Positions 1-8,670 of a stretch of 64,000 bases of DNA are shown in pieces (position 1 is the first letter of the stretch; each line of letters opens with the position of its first letter). The DNA comes from CAILZL01 sp050181835 (GTDB taxonomy: Bacteria > Pseudomonadota > Gammaproteobacteria > Steroidobacterales > Steroidobacteraceae), in the NCBI GenBank assembly GCA_050181835.1, contig JBFXCU010000002.1, positions 124,001-188,000 of the forward strand, given 5' to 3'. A model generated the notes under the pieces. It was not told the DNA's origin and searched no databases. It worked only from the letters and a program-made list of their open reading frames with translations. A program made the translations under genes and the position numbers.

Positions 1-1
1 A

Positions 2-1300
2 TCTGAAGCGCAGGACCTCGCAGGGGAGCTGGAGCGCGCTGATGAAGAAACTAGCGTTGCGCGTGGTCGCTTGCAGGAAGCGATAGATGAAATGGAATTG
101 CGCGAACAAGAGCGTCATGAGCTGGAGCAACGTCGCGACAATCTGCGTACAGAGTTGTCGATGGCGCGTGGTCGTGCGCAGGATGATCGTGCCGAAGCGC
201 AACAACATGCTATATCGCTGGAGTCGCGACGCTCAGCCCTGAATTCCATTATTGCTGGTTTGGATCGCACGCAGTCGCAGCTGCTGCAATTGCAGCAGCG
301 CCGTGAACAATTACAAGGACAGTTGTTGGAGAGTGAAGCGCCGTTGGCGATGTTTGAGGAGCAGTTGGCTGAACTGTTACAGCGCCGTATTACGCTTGAT
401 CAGGAGCTGGCCACCGCGCGCGCTGCAGGCGAAACAATTGAGCATCGTATTCGTGAATTGGATGAAGCACGTATGAGCACCGAGCGTCGCGTCGAAGAAG
501 CGCGGCAATTGCTCGATGAAGTGCGCATGAGCTTGCAGGAAAGTAAGGTGCGTCGCGAAACCCTGGTGGAGCAATTTACGGCAACGCAGTTTGAATTCGA
601 AGCTGTGCTGGCGGAATTGTCACCTGAGGCGAGCATTGCTACATGGGAAGTGGAACTGGCAGATATCTCCGGCAAGATTGAACGCCTTGGGCAAGTCAAT
701 CTGGCAGCGATTGATGAATTCAAGGAGCAGTCCGAACGCAAGGAATATCTGGATCGTCAATACACGGACCTTACCGACGCGCTGGACACGCTGGAAGGCG
801 CTATGCGCAAGATTGATAAAGAAACCCGGACTCGCTTCCAGGATACCTTTGATAAGGTCAATGCCGGGTTGAAGGAACGCTTCCCACGCCTGTTTGGTGG
901 CGGCCATGCCTATCTGGAGCTGGCGGGTGAAGACGTGCTCAATGCTGGTGTGGCGATTATGGCTCGCCCACCGGGCAAACGTAATAGCACCATTAATCAG
1001 TTGTCAGGTGGTGAGAAGGCCTTGACGGCGGTGGCACTGGTATTCTCGATTTTCGAATTGAATCCTGCGCCATTCTGCCTGCTCGACGAAGTAGACGCGC
1101 CACTCGATGACAGCAATAACATACGCTACTGCGAAACTGTGCGTGAAATGTCGAAGAATGTGCAGTTCATTTTCATTACGCACAACAAGGTCACTATGGA
1201 ATTGGCAGATCAGTTGCTGGGTGTGACCATGCACGAAGCCGGGGTGTCACGACTGGTTGCGGTGGATACCGAAGAAGCCGTGCGCTTGGCCGCCATGTAA
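2..1300 (+). CDS. smc: Chromosome segregation protein SMC (C-terminal part, 5' truncated)
   Basis: The reading frame is open from the first bases of the window, so this is the C-terminal third of a larger gene (SMC proteins are about 1,100–1,200 residues). The first 200 or so residues are a Glu/Arg/Gln-rich coiled coil. The C-terminal ATPase head follows, with the ABC signature LSGGEKAL, Walker B and D-loop in FCLLDEVDAPLDD, and the switch histidine in FIFITHNK. SMC dimers act with ScpA/ScpB in chromosome compaction and segregation. It is followed 23 bp later by zipA, an order known from several proteobacteria. A TTG at 71 is in frame but is not a real start, because the coiled coil continues upstream of it. 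Confidence 0.96.
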   Translation, partial: SEAQDLAGELERADEETSVARGRLQEAIDEMELREQERHELEQRRDNLRTELSMARGRAQDDRAEAQQHAISLESRRSALNSIIAGLDRTQSQLLQLQQRREQLQGQLLESEAPLAMFEEQLAELLQRRITLDQELATARAAGETIEHRIRELDEARMSTERRVEEARQLLDEVRMSLQESKVRRETLVEQFTATQFEFEAVLAELSPEASIATWEVELADISGKIERLGQVNLAAIDEFKEQSERKEYLDRQYTDLTDALDTLEGAMRKIDKETRTRFQDTFDKVNAGLKERFPRLFGGGHAYLELAGEDVLNAGVAIMARPPGKRNSTINQLSGGEKALTAVALVFSIFELNPAPFCLLDEVDAPLDDSNNIRYCETVREMSKNVQFIFITHNKVTMELADQLLGVTMHEAGVSRLVAVDTEEAVRLAAM

Positions 1301-1323
1301 CAATTGCTCCTCCGGAGGCGGCA

Positions 1324-2451
1324 ATGGATCTGAGTAGTCAATTACGAATCATTCTGGTGCTGGCCGGTATAGTGATCTGGGCTGCTGTCTATTACTTTGG
1401 CAAGCGCCGTCCTGCCGATGTTGGGTCGCGTACCAATGTTTGGCAAGAGTCTGCCAGACAAGTGGAAGAACCAGAGTTGTCGCTGCCGGAAGTGGCGCAA
1501 CCAGATGACTATGCGTTTGATGAGGATGAGCTTGAAGTTCCTGCCTATATGCGCAAGCAACCACAGGGTGTGCGATTTGATGAATTTGATGACTTGGCCG
1601 CTACTGATCTGGATGATGTAGCAGAAGTTGAGTCGATTGCGATAACGCCAGACGTGCGGCATGCGCGTGATGAGTCGGTAGTACACGGTAGTGAACCAAT
1701 AGTCGCGGACGATCAGTCTGACCCCTTCACGATGAGTGATATGCAGTTCGGCGCGGCGGCTGAGGAGCCGGTGGCTGAAATTGAATCAGCTGGCGAACGA
1801 CTTGAGCCGCAAATAGAGTGGCCGCATGAGTCGGAAGTGCCGACTATTCCAGCGGTAGTGGTTGAATCTCCTGTTCCACCTTCCTATTCGTCATCGCAGT
1901 CGACTCCTCAACGCAGTGTATCAACAAGTGAGGCAGCGCCTACCTTGTCCGATCCGGTTGTTCCTGTGGTTCGCCCTACAGCCAAGCAACGTTCTACCAC
2001 CATTGATGACAAGCCACTAAGTCCGGCGGCGCGACGCAAGATTATTGCGCTACGGTTGGCTATGCCAGAACGAGTGACGGGTGCGCTATTGCAGGATCTA
2101 TTGCACGGCGAGCGGTTGGTGCATGGCAGATTCAATATTTTTCACCGTGAACAAGACAACGGAACAGTATTTAGTCTAGCTAGCATGGTTGAACCCGGTA
2201 CTTTTGATATTGAGAAAATGCCACAGCAACAGTTTCCGGGTGTGACGCTATTTATGTTGTTACCAGGACCACTGGATGGATTGATTGCCTATGATCAGAT
2301 GCTGTCCTGTGCGCAGCGTCTGGCGCATGCTACGGATGGCGTCTTGCAAGATGAGCGGGGTACTCCGCTGAGTAAACAAGTCATAGACCGGCTGCGTGAA
2401 GAAGTGCTGGATTTTCAGCACTTGATGAGTGGCATCTCTGAACCCGGTTGA
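1324..2451 (+). CDS. zipA: Cell division protein ZipA
   Basis: This 375-residue protein has the ZipA architecture. One N-terminal transmembrane helix (about residues 8–26, ILVLAGIVIWAAVYYFG) is followed by a long acidic and Pro/Ser-rich linker (about 30–235) and a compact C-terminal FtsZ-binding domain (about 240–370, with FNIFHREQ and PGPLDGL). ZipA tethers FtsZ polymers to the inner membrane at the division site. An A/G-rich ribosome-binding site (CCGGAGG) lies just before the ATG. The stop codon overlaps a possible TTG start of ligA, which suggests translational coupling. Position between smc and ligA supports the assignment, because the linker itself is not conserved. Confidence 0.93.
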   Translation: MDLSSQLRIILVLAGIVIWAAVYYFGKRRPADVGSRTNVWQESARQVEEPELSLPEVAQPDDYAFDEDELEVPAYMRKQPQGVRFDEFDDLAATDLDDVAEVESIAITPDVRHARDESVVHGSEPIVADDQSDPFTMSDMQFGAAAEEPVAEIESAGERLEPQIEWPHESEVPTIPAVVVESPVPPSYSSSQSTPQRSVSTSEAAPTLSDPVVPVVRPTAKQRSTTIDDKPLSPAARRKIIALRLAMPERVTGALLQDLLHGERLVHGRFNIFHREQDNGTVFSLASMVEPGTFDIEKMPQQQFPGVTLFMLLPGPLDGLIAYDQMLSCAQRLAHATDGVLQDERGTPLSKQVIDRLREEVLDFQHLMSGISEPG

Positions 2452-2459
2452 GTTTCGCT

Positions 2460-4589
2460 ATGGGCGCTCCCAAGCAACAGCAGCGTGCGCAATGGCTGCG
2501 TGAACAACTCAATCATCACGCGCATCTCTATTATGTGTTGGATCAACCGGCCTTGCCGGATGCAGAGTACGACAAGTTGTTTCGAGAGCTTGAGGAGCTG
2601 GAAACACAGTATCCTGAGTTACGTACCGCCGATTCACCTACGCAACGAGTGCTTGGCGAGGTGTTGGATGGTTTCGCCTCGGTGCGCCATGACGTACCTA
2701 TGCTGTCGATTCGTACTGAGACCGATACCGAAGCCAGTGGTGCGGAAAACTTTGATGCGCGTGTGCGGCGTGAATTAGAGCTGGAAGCGGATGACGCACC
2801 CATTGAATACGTGTGTGAACTCAAGTTCGATGGCCTGGCAATCAATTTACGCTACGAACAAGGCGTGCTGGTGCAGGCAGCCACTCGTGGCGATGGTGAA
2901 ACCGGCGAAGACGTGACGCAGAACATTCGCACCATTCAGCAGGTACCCTTGCGGTTGATTGGTATCAATGCGCGGGTGTTAGAAGTTCGTGGTGAGGTGT
3001 ATATGCGCCGCGATCACTTTGAAAGCCTCAATGAGCGACAGCGTGAGTTGATTACTGTGGGAACAAAGAACGAAAAAACCTTCGTCAATCCACGCAATGC
3101 TGCCGCTGGTGCCGTGCGTCAACTTGATTCCGCAATTGCGGCCAAGCGTCCGTTGAGTTTTTTTGCCTATGGTCTGGGCTCCGTGCAAGGGTGGGATCTA
3201 CCCGCCACACAGAGTGCTGTGCTTGATGCGTTTGCAGCGATGGGGCTGCCCGTGTGCAGCGACCGAGCGGTAGTACAGGGTGCGCAGGGCTTGAGCGAAT
3301 TCCATCGCCGCATTGCTGCCCAGCGAGATACCTTGCCGTTTGATATTGACGGCGTGGTGTACAAGGTCAATTCATTAGCATTACAGAAGCGCTTGGGTTT
3401 TGTCACTCGCGAGCCGCGTTGGGCAGTAGCACATAAGTATCCTGCACAGGAGCAGGTCACGCGGGTGCTGGATATTGATATTCAAGTGGGACGTACCGGC
3501 AAGCTGACGCCGGTGGCCAAACTTGAACCGGTGTTTGTTGGTGGTACTACGGTTAGCAATGCCACACTACACAATGAAGATGAAGTACGGCGTAAGGATG
3601 TGCGTATCGGCGATCTTGTCATTGTGCGTCGTGCGGGTGACGTGATTCCTGAAGTGGTGAGTGTGTTTTTGTCTGATGACAGAAATACAACGATCACTCC
3701 GCCTACTGGTTCTCTTTCATTAGAAGGCGGAGAGACGCAGCTGACTCGCAGTGAAGCATTTGATCTCTTCAAGCAACTTAACGGTAAATGTCCGATCTGC
3801 GGCAGCGATATTGCTCGCGAACAAGATGCAGCCGATTGGCGTTGCACGGGGGGACTGTATTGTTCGGCGCAACGTAAACAGGCCATCCTGCATTTTGCCG
3901 GGCGGCGTGCCATGGATATCGAAGGTATGGGCGACAAGCTGGTCGATCAACTGGTGGATGGCGACCACGTTAAAACGTTAGCCGATTTGTACCGACTGGA
4001 TATACCAACGCTGATGCAATTAGAGCGTATGGGTGAAAAGAGTGCGCAGAACTTGCTCGATGGCTTGACGAAAAGCAAGCAGACTACGCTGGCACGGTTT
4101 CTCTATGCATTGGGTATTCGCCAAGTAGGTGAAGCCACGGCGAAAGACCTTGCCAAGCAGTTTGGGTCACTGGAGCGCCTTATGGATACCAGTGAAGAAG
4201 AGTTGTTGCAGGTCAATGATGTCGGGCCGATTGTTGCCCACAGCATCCATGTGTTTTTCGCGCAGCTTCAAAATCGTGAGGTGATTCAGGCCTTGCGAGA
4301 TGCCGGTATCCACTGGCAGGAGCACGCGGGTGTTGAGGTTGATGATTCCCCTAAGCCGCTCGCCGACAAGGTGTTCGTGTTGACTGGTTCATTACCAACT
4401 CTCAGTCGCGATGCAGCGAAAGAGTTGATCGAGGCGGCGGGTGGAAAAATCAGTGGCTCAGTATCTAAGAAGACTGACTACGTAGTGGCCGGAGCGGAGG
4501 CGGGCAGCAAACTACAGAAAGCGCAGGAATTAGGACTGATGGTACTTGATGAAACGCAATTGCTGCAGTTGTTGGCAGGTCAAGTTTGA
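2460..4589 (+). CDS. ligA: NAD+-dependent DNA ligase LigA
   Basis: This NAD+-dependent ligase seals nicks in DNA replication and repair. The adenylation lysine is in CELKFDGLAINLRYE (K122 from the ATG at 2460). The OB fold contains VGRTGKLTPVA and GDVIPEVV. A four-cysteine zinc finger (CPICG...CTGGLYC), helix-hairpin-helix repeats (about residues 500–600) and a C-terminal BRCT domain (about 625–705) follow. At about 709 residues it is longer than the usual 670. Most of the excess is an insertion of about 20–25 residues between the OB fold and the zinc finger (around TPPTGSLSLEGGETQLT). The SIRTETDT stretch near residue 85 is the form I associate with betaproteobacterial LigA. A TTG at 2448, overlapping the zipA stop, is an alternative start adding four residues. 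Confidence 0.96.
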   Translation: MGAPKQQQRAQWLREQLNHHAHLYYVLDQPALPDAEYDKLFRELEELETQYPELRTADSPTQRVLGEVLDGFASVRHDVPMLSIRTETDTEASGAENFDARVRRELELEADDAPIEYVCELKFDGLAINLRYEQGVLVQAATRGDGETGEDVTQNIRTIQQVPLRLIGINARVLEVRGEVYMRRDHFESLNERQRELITVGTKNEKTFVNPRNAAAGAVRQLDSAIAAKRPLSFFAYGLGSVQGWDLPATQSAVLDAFAAMGLPVCSDRAVVQGAQGLSEFHRRIAAQRDTLPFDIDGVVYKVNSLALQKRLGFVTREPRWAVAHKYPAQEQVTRVLDIDIQVGRTGKLTPVAKLEPVFVGGTTVSNATLHNEDEVRRKDVRIGDLVIVRRAGDVIPEVVSVFLSDDRNTTITPPTGSLSLEGGETQLTRSEAFDLFKQLNGKCPICGSDIAREQDAADWRCTGGLYCSAQRKQAILHFAGRRAMDIEGMGDKLVDQLVDGDHVKTLADLYRLDIPTLMQLERMGEKSAQNLLDGLTKSKQTTLARFLYALGIRQVGEATAKDLAKQFGSLERLMDTSEEELLQVNDVGPIVAHSIHVFFAQLQNREVIQALRDAGIHWQEHAGVEVDDSPKPLADKVFVLTGSLPTLSRDAAKELIEAAGGKISGSVSKKTDYVVAGAEAGSKLQKAQELGLMVLDETQLLQLLAGQV

Positions 4590-5219
4590 TGAAGCATGGC
4601 GTTGATGTGGTGACGCCCGAGTAACGATGTGCAGGGTGATCGCGTTTTACGCCCTACCGAAATGGGAGTAAAAATCATCGAGCGCGCCCTTGCTTTTTTG
4701 AGTGACACTTCTGGGCAAGCATCCAAGCTTAGTGTCTTCTTGATGCCACCATTTGGAACCGTTGGGTTGCACCAATTGAGATAGTCCGTTCCCCTCTAAC
4801 AGCTTGACGGGAAGGTCGGTGTATTAGTGTTTCTGGTTTCTGGACGTCTTCGGATTGAAAGATGGTGCGGCGGAGGGAATCGAACGCCAGTATAGACTCA
4901 TGAATTATCGATATATTTACAATTATAAACTTCCTATACCCCCAAAAGTACCCCACGAATGGTACCGGCACTTCGGTTCAGTTCCTGATTTTTATCGAAT
5001 TGTAGTTAAAACATACTCGTGGCTACGCTGCATTTCAATTGTTGGTGTGAACGAAGGAGAGCAGATGTGGTGGTACTAGGGCGATACCTATCTTGAATGA
5101 TTATTAGTGTTTAAACGAGTAGGCCTTGGGAAATGCAGCCTGTGTGGTGACGGTTCTGTCGGTCTAAGGAGGGGCTAAACCTGTTGAATATTGCGCTTGA
5201 CTCGATTCTTAAATCTCAC
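4590..5219. other. Long intergenic region, no convincing gene
   Basis: About 630 bp between ligA and the gmd upstream region hold no reading frame with codon use or similarity I can support. The middle is AT-rich and unlike the flanking coding DNA. It contains the tRNA-end-like and attachment-site-like sequence annotated separately. No convincing rho-independent terminator was seen directly after ligA. Confidence 0.6.
4820..4966 (-). other. Attachment-site-like remnant with degenerate tRNA 3' end
   Basis: On the minus strand, 4889–4863 reads like the T-arm and acceptor end of a tRNA (GTTCGATTCCC ... CGCACCA). The T-stem pairs poorly and one base is missing between T-loop and CCA, so it is not a functional tRNA. 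It is followed on the minus strand by GAAGACGTCCAG. It is preceded at 4966–4936 by spaced GTACC / GGGGTAC / GGGGGTAT motifs. These elements resemble the junctions left by tRNA-targeting tyrosine integrases (core plus arm-type repeats). Only the 3' end of a tRNA is present, which fits an attR-like duplicate. No integrase is present. This is pattern-based inference. Confidence 0.4.
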
Positions 5220-5235
5220 CGTCACAGCTTTGACA
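5220..5235. promoter_or_regulatory. GTCA-N6-TGAC dyad upstream of gmd
   Basis: The sequence CGTCA-cagctt-TGACA lies 52 bp before the gmd ATG. The same dyad with the same 6-nt spacer recurs before four other transcription units of the EPS/sorting locus (33596, 47752, 56344, 59712). The spacing and half-sites resemble operators of CRP/FNR-family regulators, for example CooA (TGTCA-N6-CGACA). The regulator itself is not identified. Confidence 0.55.
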
Positions 5236-5287
5236 TGTAAGCGTGATCCCATAGTTGCTTGACTAATTTCAATTGAGCAGTAGATTC

Positions 5288-6382
5288 ATGAGTGCGCGCA
5301 AAAAAGCGTTGATCAGCGGCATCACCGGACAAGACGGGTCTTACCTAGCGGAACTGCTGCTCGCCAAAGGCTACGAAGTGCACGGCATCAAGCGGCGCGC
5401 TTCTTCTTTCAACACTGATCGCATTGATCATTTGTATCAGGATCCGCATGAGCGTGATCGTCGTTTGGTGCTGCACTATGGCGATTTGACTGACGCTACC
5501 AATCTGATTCGCATTGTGCAGGTTGTGCAGCCTGACGAAATTTACAATCTTGGCGCGCAAAGTCATGTGGCAGTCTCGTTCGAGACTGCAGAATACACCG
5601 CTAATACCGATGCATTGGGTACATTGCGTCTGTTAGAAGCAGTCCGTATTCTTGGCTTGGAAAAGAAAACCAGAATTTATCAGGCGTCGAGTTCGGAAAT
5701 GTTTGGCAAGGTACGTGAAGTGCCGCAAACTGAAACTACGCCGTTTCATCCACGTTCACCATATGGCGTGGCCAAGGTGTACGCCTACTGGATCACCGTG
5801 AACTATCGCGAAGCCTATGGCATGTTCGCTTGTAACGGCATCCTATTCAACCATGAGTCGCCAGTGCGCGGTGAAACATTTGTGTCACGCAAGATTACGC
5901 GCGGCTTGGCGCGCATTCGTGCCGGTCTAGAGGATGGCTTGTATCTCGGCAACCTTGATGCACGACGTGACTGGGGTCATGCGCGTGACTATGTGGAAGC
6001 ACAGTGGTTGATGTTGCAGCAAGACAAGCCAGAGGACTACGTGATCGCCACTGGGCAGCAGTATTCAGTTCGCGACTTTGTCACGCTATCGGCATCCTTG
6101 CTTGATATGCGTATTCGCTGGGAAGGGGAGGGTATTGATGAACGTGGTTACGATGCAAAAACCGGCAACTGCGTGGTGCGAGTTGACCAACGCTACTATC
6201 GCCCCGCTGAAGTGGAAACGTTACTGGGCGATGCAGGCAAGGCCCGCAAGCAACTTGGCTGGGCCCCCAGCACTACCTTCGAAGAGCTTGTATCAGAAAT
6301 GGTCAATGAAGACATTGAGCTAGCTGAACGCGACGCGCTAATTGAGCGTGAAGGGTTCCGTAGCTTTAATTATCGCGAATAG
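5288..6382 (+). CDS. gmd: GDP-mannose 4,6-dehydratase
   Basis: This enzyme converts GDP-D-mannose to GDP-4-keto-6-deoxy-D-mannose, the first step of GDP-L-fucose synthesis. It is an extended short-chain dehydrogenase with an N-terminal NADP-binding glycine motif (GITGQDGSYLAEL). The catalytic pair is in YGVAKVYAYW, preceded by the SSSEMFGK serine segment. The family hallmark RDWGHARDYVEAQW is present. The length of 364 residues is normal. A TTG five codons upstream (5273) is in frame, but the ATG at 5288 fits the family N-terminus. The next gene, fcl, completes the pathway, and a candidate operator lies directly upstream. Confidence 0.96.
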   Translation: MSARKKALISGITGQDGSYLAELLLAKGYEVHGIKRRASSFNTDRIDHLYQDPHERDRRLVLHYGDLTDATNLIRIVQVVQPDEIYNLGAQSHVAVSFETAEYTANTDALGTLRLLEAVRILGLEKKTRIYQASSSEMFGKVREVPQTETTPFHPRSPYGVAKVYAYWITVNYREAYGMFACNGILFNHESPVRGETFVSRKITRGLARIRAGLEDGLYLGNLDARRDWGHARDYVEAQWLMLQQDKPEDYVIATGQQYSVRDFVTLSASLLDMRIRWEGEGIDERGYDAKTGNCVVRVDQRYYRPAEVETLLGDAGKARKQLGWAPSTTFEELVSEMVNEDIELAERDALIEREGFRSFNYRE

Positions 6383-6456
6383 TGTGAAAGGATATTGTTA
6401 CCAATTTTTGAGCATTGACAGCATGTTGCTGAGTGCTTCTCAATCGATGAACTAAA

Positions 6457-7395
6457 ATGCTTGAAGATTCTACAATCTATGTTGCAGGTAGTCATGGCTT
6501 GGTCGGCTCGGCGATTTGTCGTGCATTGCGTCAGGCGGGTTTTATCAACTTGATTGAGCGTAGTCATGCGGAACTTGATTTGTGTAATCAATCTGCCGTT
6601 GAACGTTTCTTTATAGCTGAACATCCAGAGTATGTTTTTCTTGCCGCCGCGCGCGTCGGGGGTATCAATGCCAACAGTAGCTTTCCCGCCGATTTTATTC
6701 GCGATAATTTGCAGATTCAGACTAATGTTATTGATGCGGCGTGGCGTCATGCAGCTCGCAAACTGGTGTTCCTGGGTTCTAGTTGTATCTATCCCAAACT
6801 GGCCGAGCAGCCGATGCGCGAAGACATGTTACTCACTGGCGCATTAGAGCAGACCAATGAGTGGTATGCCATCGCCAAGATTGCTGGTTTGAAAATGTGT
6901 CAGGCCTATCGTCGTCAATATGGCTTTGATGCGATTTCGCTGATGCCAACCAATCTTTATGGGCCGGGTGATAATTTCCATCCAGAGAACTCGCATGTAT
7001 TGCCTGCATTAATTCAGCGTTTCCATCATGCAAAAATCAACGCACTACCGTCCGTTACTATCTGGGGTTCTGGTAGGCCACGTCGGGAGTTTCTGCATGT
7101 TGACGATCTTGCGCGCGCCGCGCTGATGTTGATGGAGCATTACTCAGCCGATTCGCCGATTAATGTTGGCACCGGCGAAGATCTGCCAATCATCGAACTG
7201 GCACAGTTAATTGCCGCGGTTGTTGGCTACCAAGGCCAGATACTCACCGATCCATCGCGACCTGATGGCACGCCACGCAAATTACTGGATGTATCGAGAT
7301 TGAAGGCCATGGGGTGGCAGCCGTCCATTTCGTTGCGGGATGGTGTTTGTGAAACCTATGAATGGTATCGGCATCACTGTGCGAAGGCTGCTTGA
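6457..7395 (+). CDS. fcl: GDP-L-fucose synthase
   Basis: This bifunctional 3,5-epimerase/4-reductase turns GDP-4-keto-6-deoxymannose into GDP-L-fucose. It has the NADP-binding motif AGSHGLVGSA at the N-terminus, the LGSSCIYP serine/cysteine segment, the catalytic YAIAK and the HVLPALIQRFH region typical of the family. The length of 312 residues is normal. It lies 74 bp downstream of gmd on the same strand, so the two are probably co-transcribed. With gmd it implies that fucose or a related 6-deoxyhexose enters a surface glycan, most plausibly the EPS encoded further along. Confidence 0.95.
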   Translation: MLEDSTIYVAGSHGLVGSAICRALRQAGFINLIERSHAELDLCNQSAVERFFIAEHPEYVFLAAARVGGINANSSFPADFIRDNLQIQTNVIDAAWRHAARKLVFLGSSCIYPKLAEQPMREDMLLTGALEQTNEWYAIAKIAGLKMCQAYRRQYGFDAISLMPTNLYGPGDNFHPENSHVLPALIQRFHHAKINALPSVTIWGSGRPRREFLHVDDLARAALMLMEHYSADSPINVGTGEDLPIIELAQLIAAVVGYQGQILTDPSRPDGTPRKLLDVSRLKAMGWQPSISLRDGVCETYEWYRHHCAKAA

Positions 7396-7405
7396 CTACC
7401 AAACA

Positions 7406-8176
7406 ATGAACCACATGAAGATGAATAATTTTCTTCGCCAACGAGTACGTTTGTCGATTGTTGGTGTTTGTACTTTGCTCTGGGCACTCACTGCAAATTC
7501 TGCGCAGCTTTCAACAAAACAATTGGAAACGATTATCGCAGAGCGTTTTCCCAACACCATCGTTGAAGGCGTGTATTCCTCGACTGATTTGCCGGGATTT
7601 TACGAAGTTGTCACGCCAGAAGAGATTGCCTATGTGGATGGCACTGGCACGCGATTGATTATGGGCAATATCATGGATATTGAAACTCGCTCCAGCCTGA
7701 CCACCAAGCGCTGGAATGAACTGCATCGAATTGATTTTCAGAGCTTGCCATTTGACAAAGCGATCAAGAATGTTCAAGGCGATGGCAGTCGGAAAATAGC
7801 CATATTTGAGGATCCATTTTGCCCCTATTGTGCTGAACTTGAGAAATCCTTGCGACAGTTAGATAACGTAACTATTTATGTGTTTCTCTATCCGCTGGAA
7901 GAAGTGCATCCGGGCGCGACCGAGGCCGCCAATGATCTATGGTGTGCGCACGACCACTCAACGGCATGGGTCGCCTGGATGCGCGATGAAAAATCACCAA
8001 TAAAAACACACTGTGCCGATAGTCCGGTAGAAGAGTTGGTCAATCTAGGCAAGCAGCTCAAGATTCATTCGACGCCGACACTATTTTTTCAGGATGGGCT
8101 GCGCGTGGCCGGTGCGCTGGAAGTCGAACAGATCAATAAAAAGCTTGTTTCTTTGAGTGACAAAGTAGCGCCATAG
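7406..8176 (+). CDS. DsbC/DsbG-like periplasmic disulfide isomerase
   Basis: A 256-residue exported thioredoxin-fold protein. A signal peptide ends near ALTANSA (residues 1–33). A small N-terminal dimerisation-type domain follows (VEGVYSSTDLPGFYEV). The catalytic domain has the redox motif CPYC (C139/C142) in FEDPFCPYC and the cis-proline loop in STPTLFF. Two further cysteines (LWCAHDH, KTHCAD) match the second, structural pair of DsbC. Members reshuffle wrong disulfides in the periplasm, kept reduced by DsbD. The CPYC active site differs from the CGYC of E. coli DsbC. Alternative in-frame ATGs are at 7415 and 7421. It starts 10 bp after fcl, but a link with fucose synthesis is not obvious. 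Confidence 0.87.
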   Translation: MNHMKMNNFLRQRVRLSIVGVCTLLWALTANSAQLSTKQLETIIAERFPNTIVEGVYSSTDLPGFYEVVTPEEIAYVDGTGTRLIMGNIMDIETRSSLTTKRWNELHRIDFQSLPFDKAIKNVQGDGSRKIAIFEDPFCPYCAELEKSLRQLDNVTIYVFLYPLEEVHPGATEAANDLWCAHDHSTAWVAWMRDEKSPIKTHCADSPVEELVNLGKQLKIHSTPTLFFQDGLRVAGALEVEQINKKLVSLSDKVAP

Positions 8177-8670
8177 CATTTGATACGCGGACTGGATCAA
8201 TGCTGCCTGGTAGATGGCGAGTAGCACCAGCATTTATTGCCGTCATTACTCCCGTTTCGGCAAATTGGCTTCACCATAACACGCAAGCTGTCATACGCGC
8301 TGACGCCAGTGTCATACATCGCGAAAAATCTCCTTCATCCCGCTTCAACAACGTAACAAATACTCGCTATTTTTCTCGCTTGTAATTAGTGCGACGGTGA
8401 GTTTGTCAAGCGAGGGTGTATCACACCGGTGGGTTTAATTGCGATCTATGTCGCAAAACCTTCAAGCAACGTTAAACAGCAATACACACGACGTTACTAA
8501 TCTGACGCCAGCATCACCTTGAGTTGGTGACGCAGCGGCGACGAAGACGAATGTAAGTGAAATGGAGCATAGGGAGGTGTGCCATCTGACTAGCAGGAAG
8601 CAGCGGAGCTAATTAGTTATAGAGCGGATCACAAGGTCCTTTTTTTAATCTTGAGCAAGAGGCTTTACTC
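8177..8670. promoter_or_regulatory. Intergenic region with tandem TGTCATAC repeats
   Basis: No supported gene lies in these 494 bp. Two direct copies of TGTCATAC start at 8289 and 8310, exactly 21 bp (two helical turns) apart; the second continues as ATCGCGAAA. The first is followed after 7 nt by TGACG, close to the GTCA-N6-TGAC dyad but with a 7-nt gap. A ribosome-binding sequence (AAGAGG) precedes the ATG at 8671. The region probably holds the promoter of the following VPLPA-CTERM gene. Confidence 0.45.

Noticed and set aside
4863..4889. Intact tRNA gene
   Set aside because: Only the T-arm/CCA end is recognisable, the T-stem pairs poorly and no anticodon or D-arm fits upstream.
4855..5079. 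Plus-strand frame of 74 codons in the ligA–gmd gap
   Set aside because: Covers the tRNA-like remnant and AT-rich DNA; composition is unlike neighbouring genes.
8200..8385. Small plus-strand open frame upstream of the first VPLPA-CTERM gene
   Set aside because: No ribosome-binding site, no signal peptide or family resemblance, and it covers the repeat-containing promoter region.
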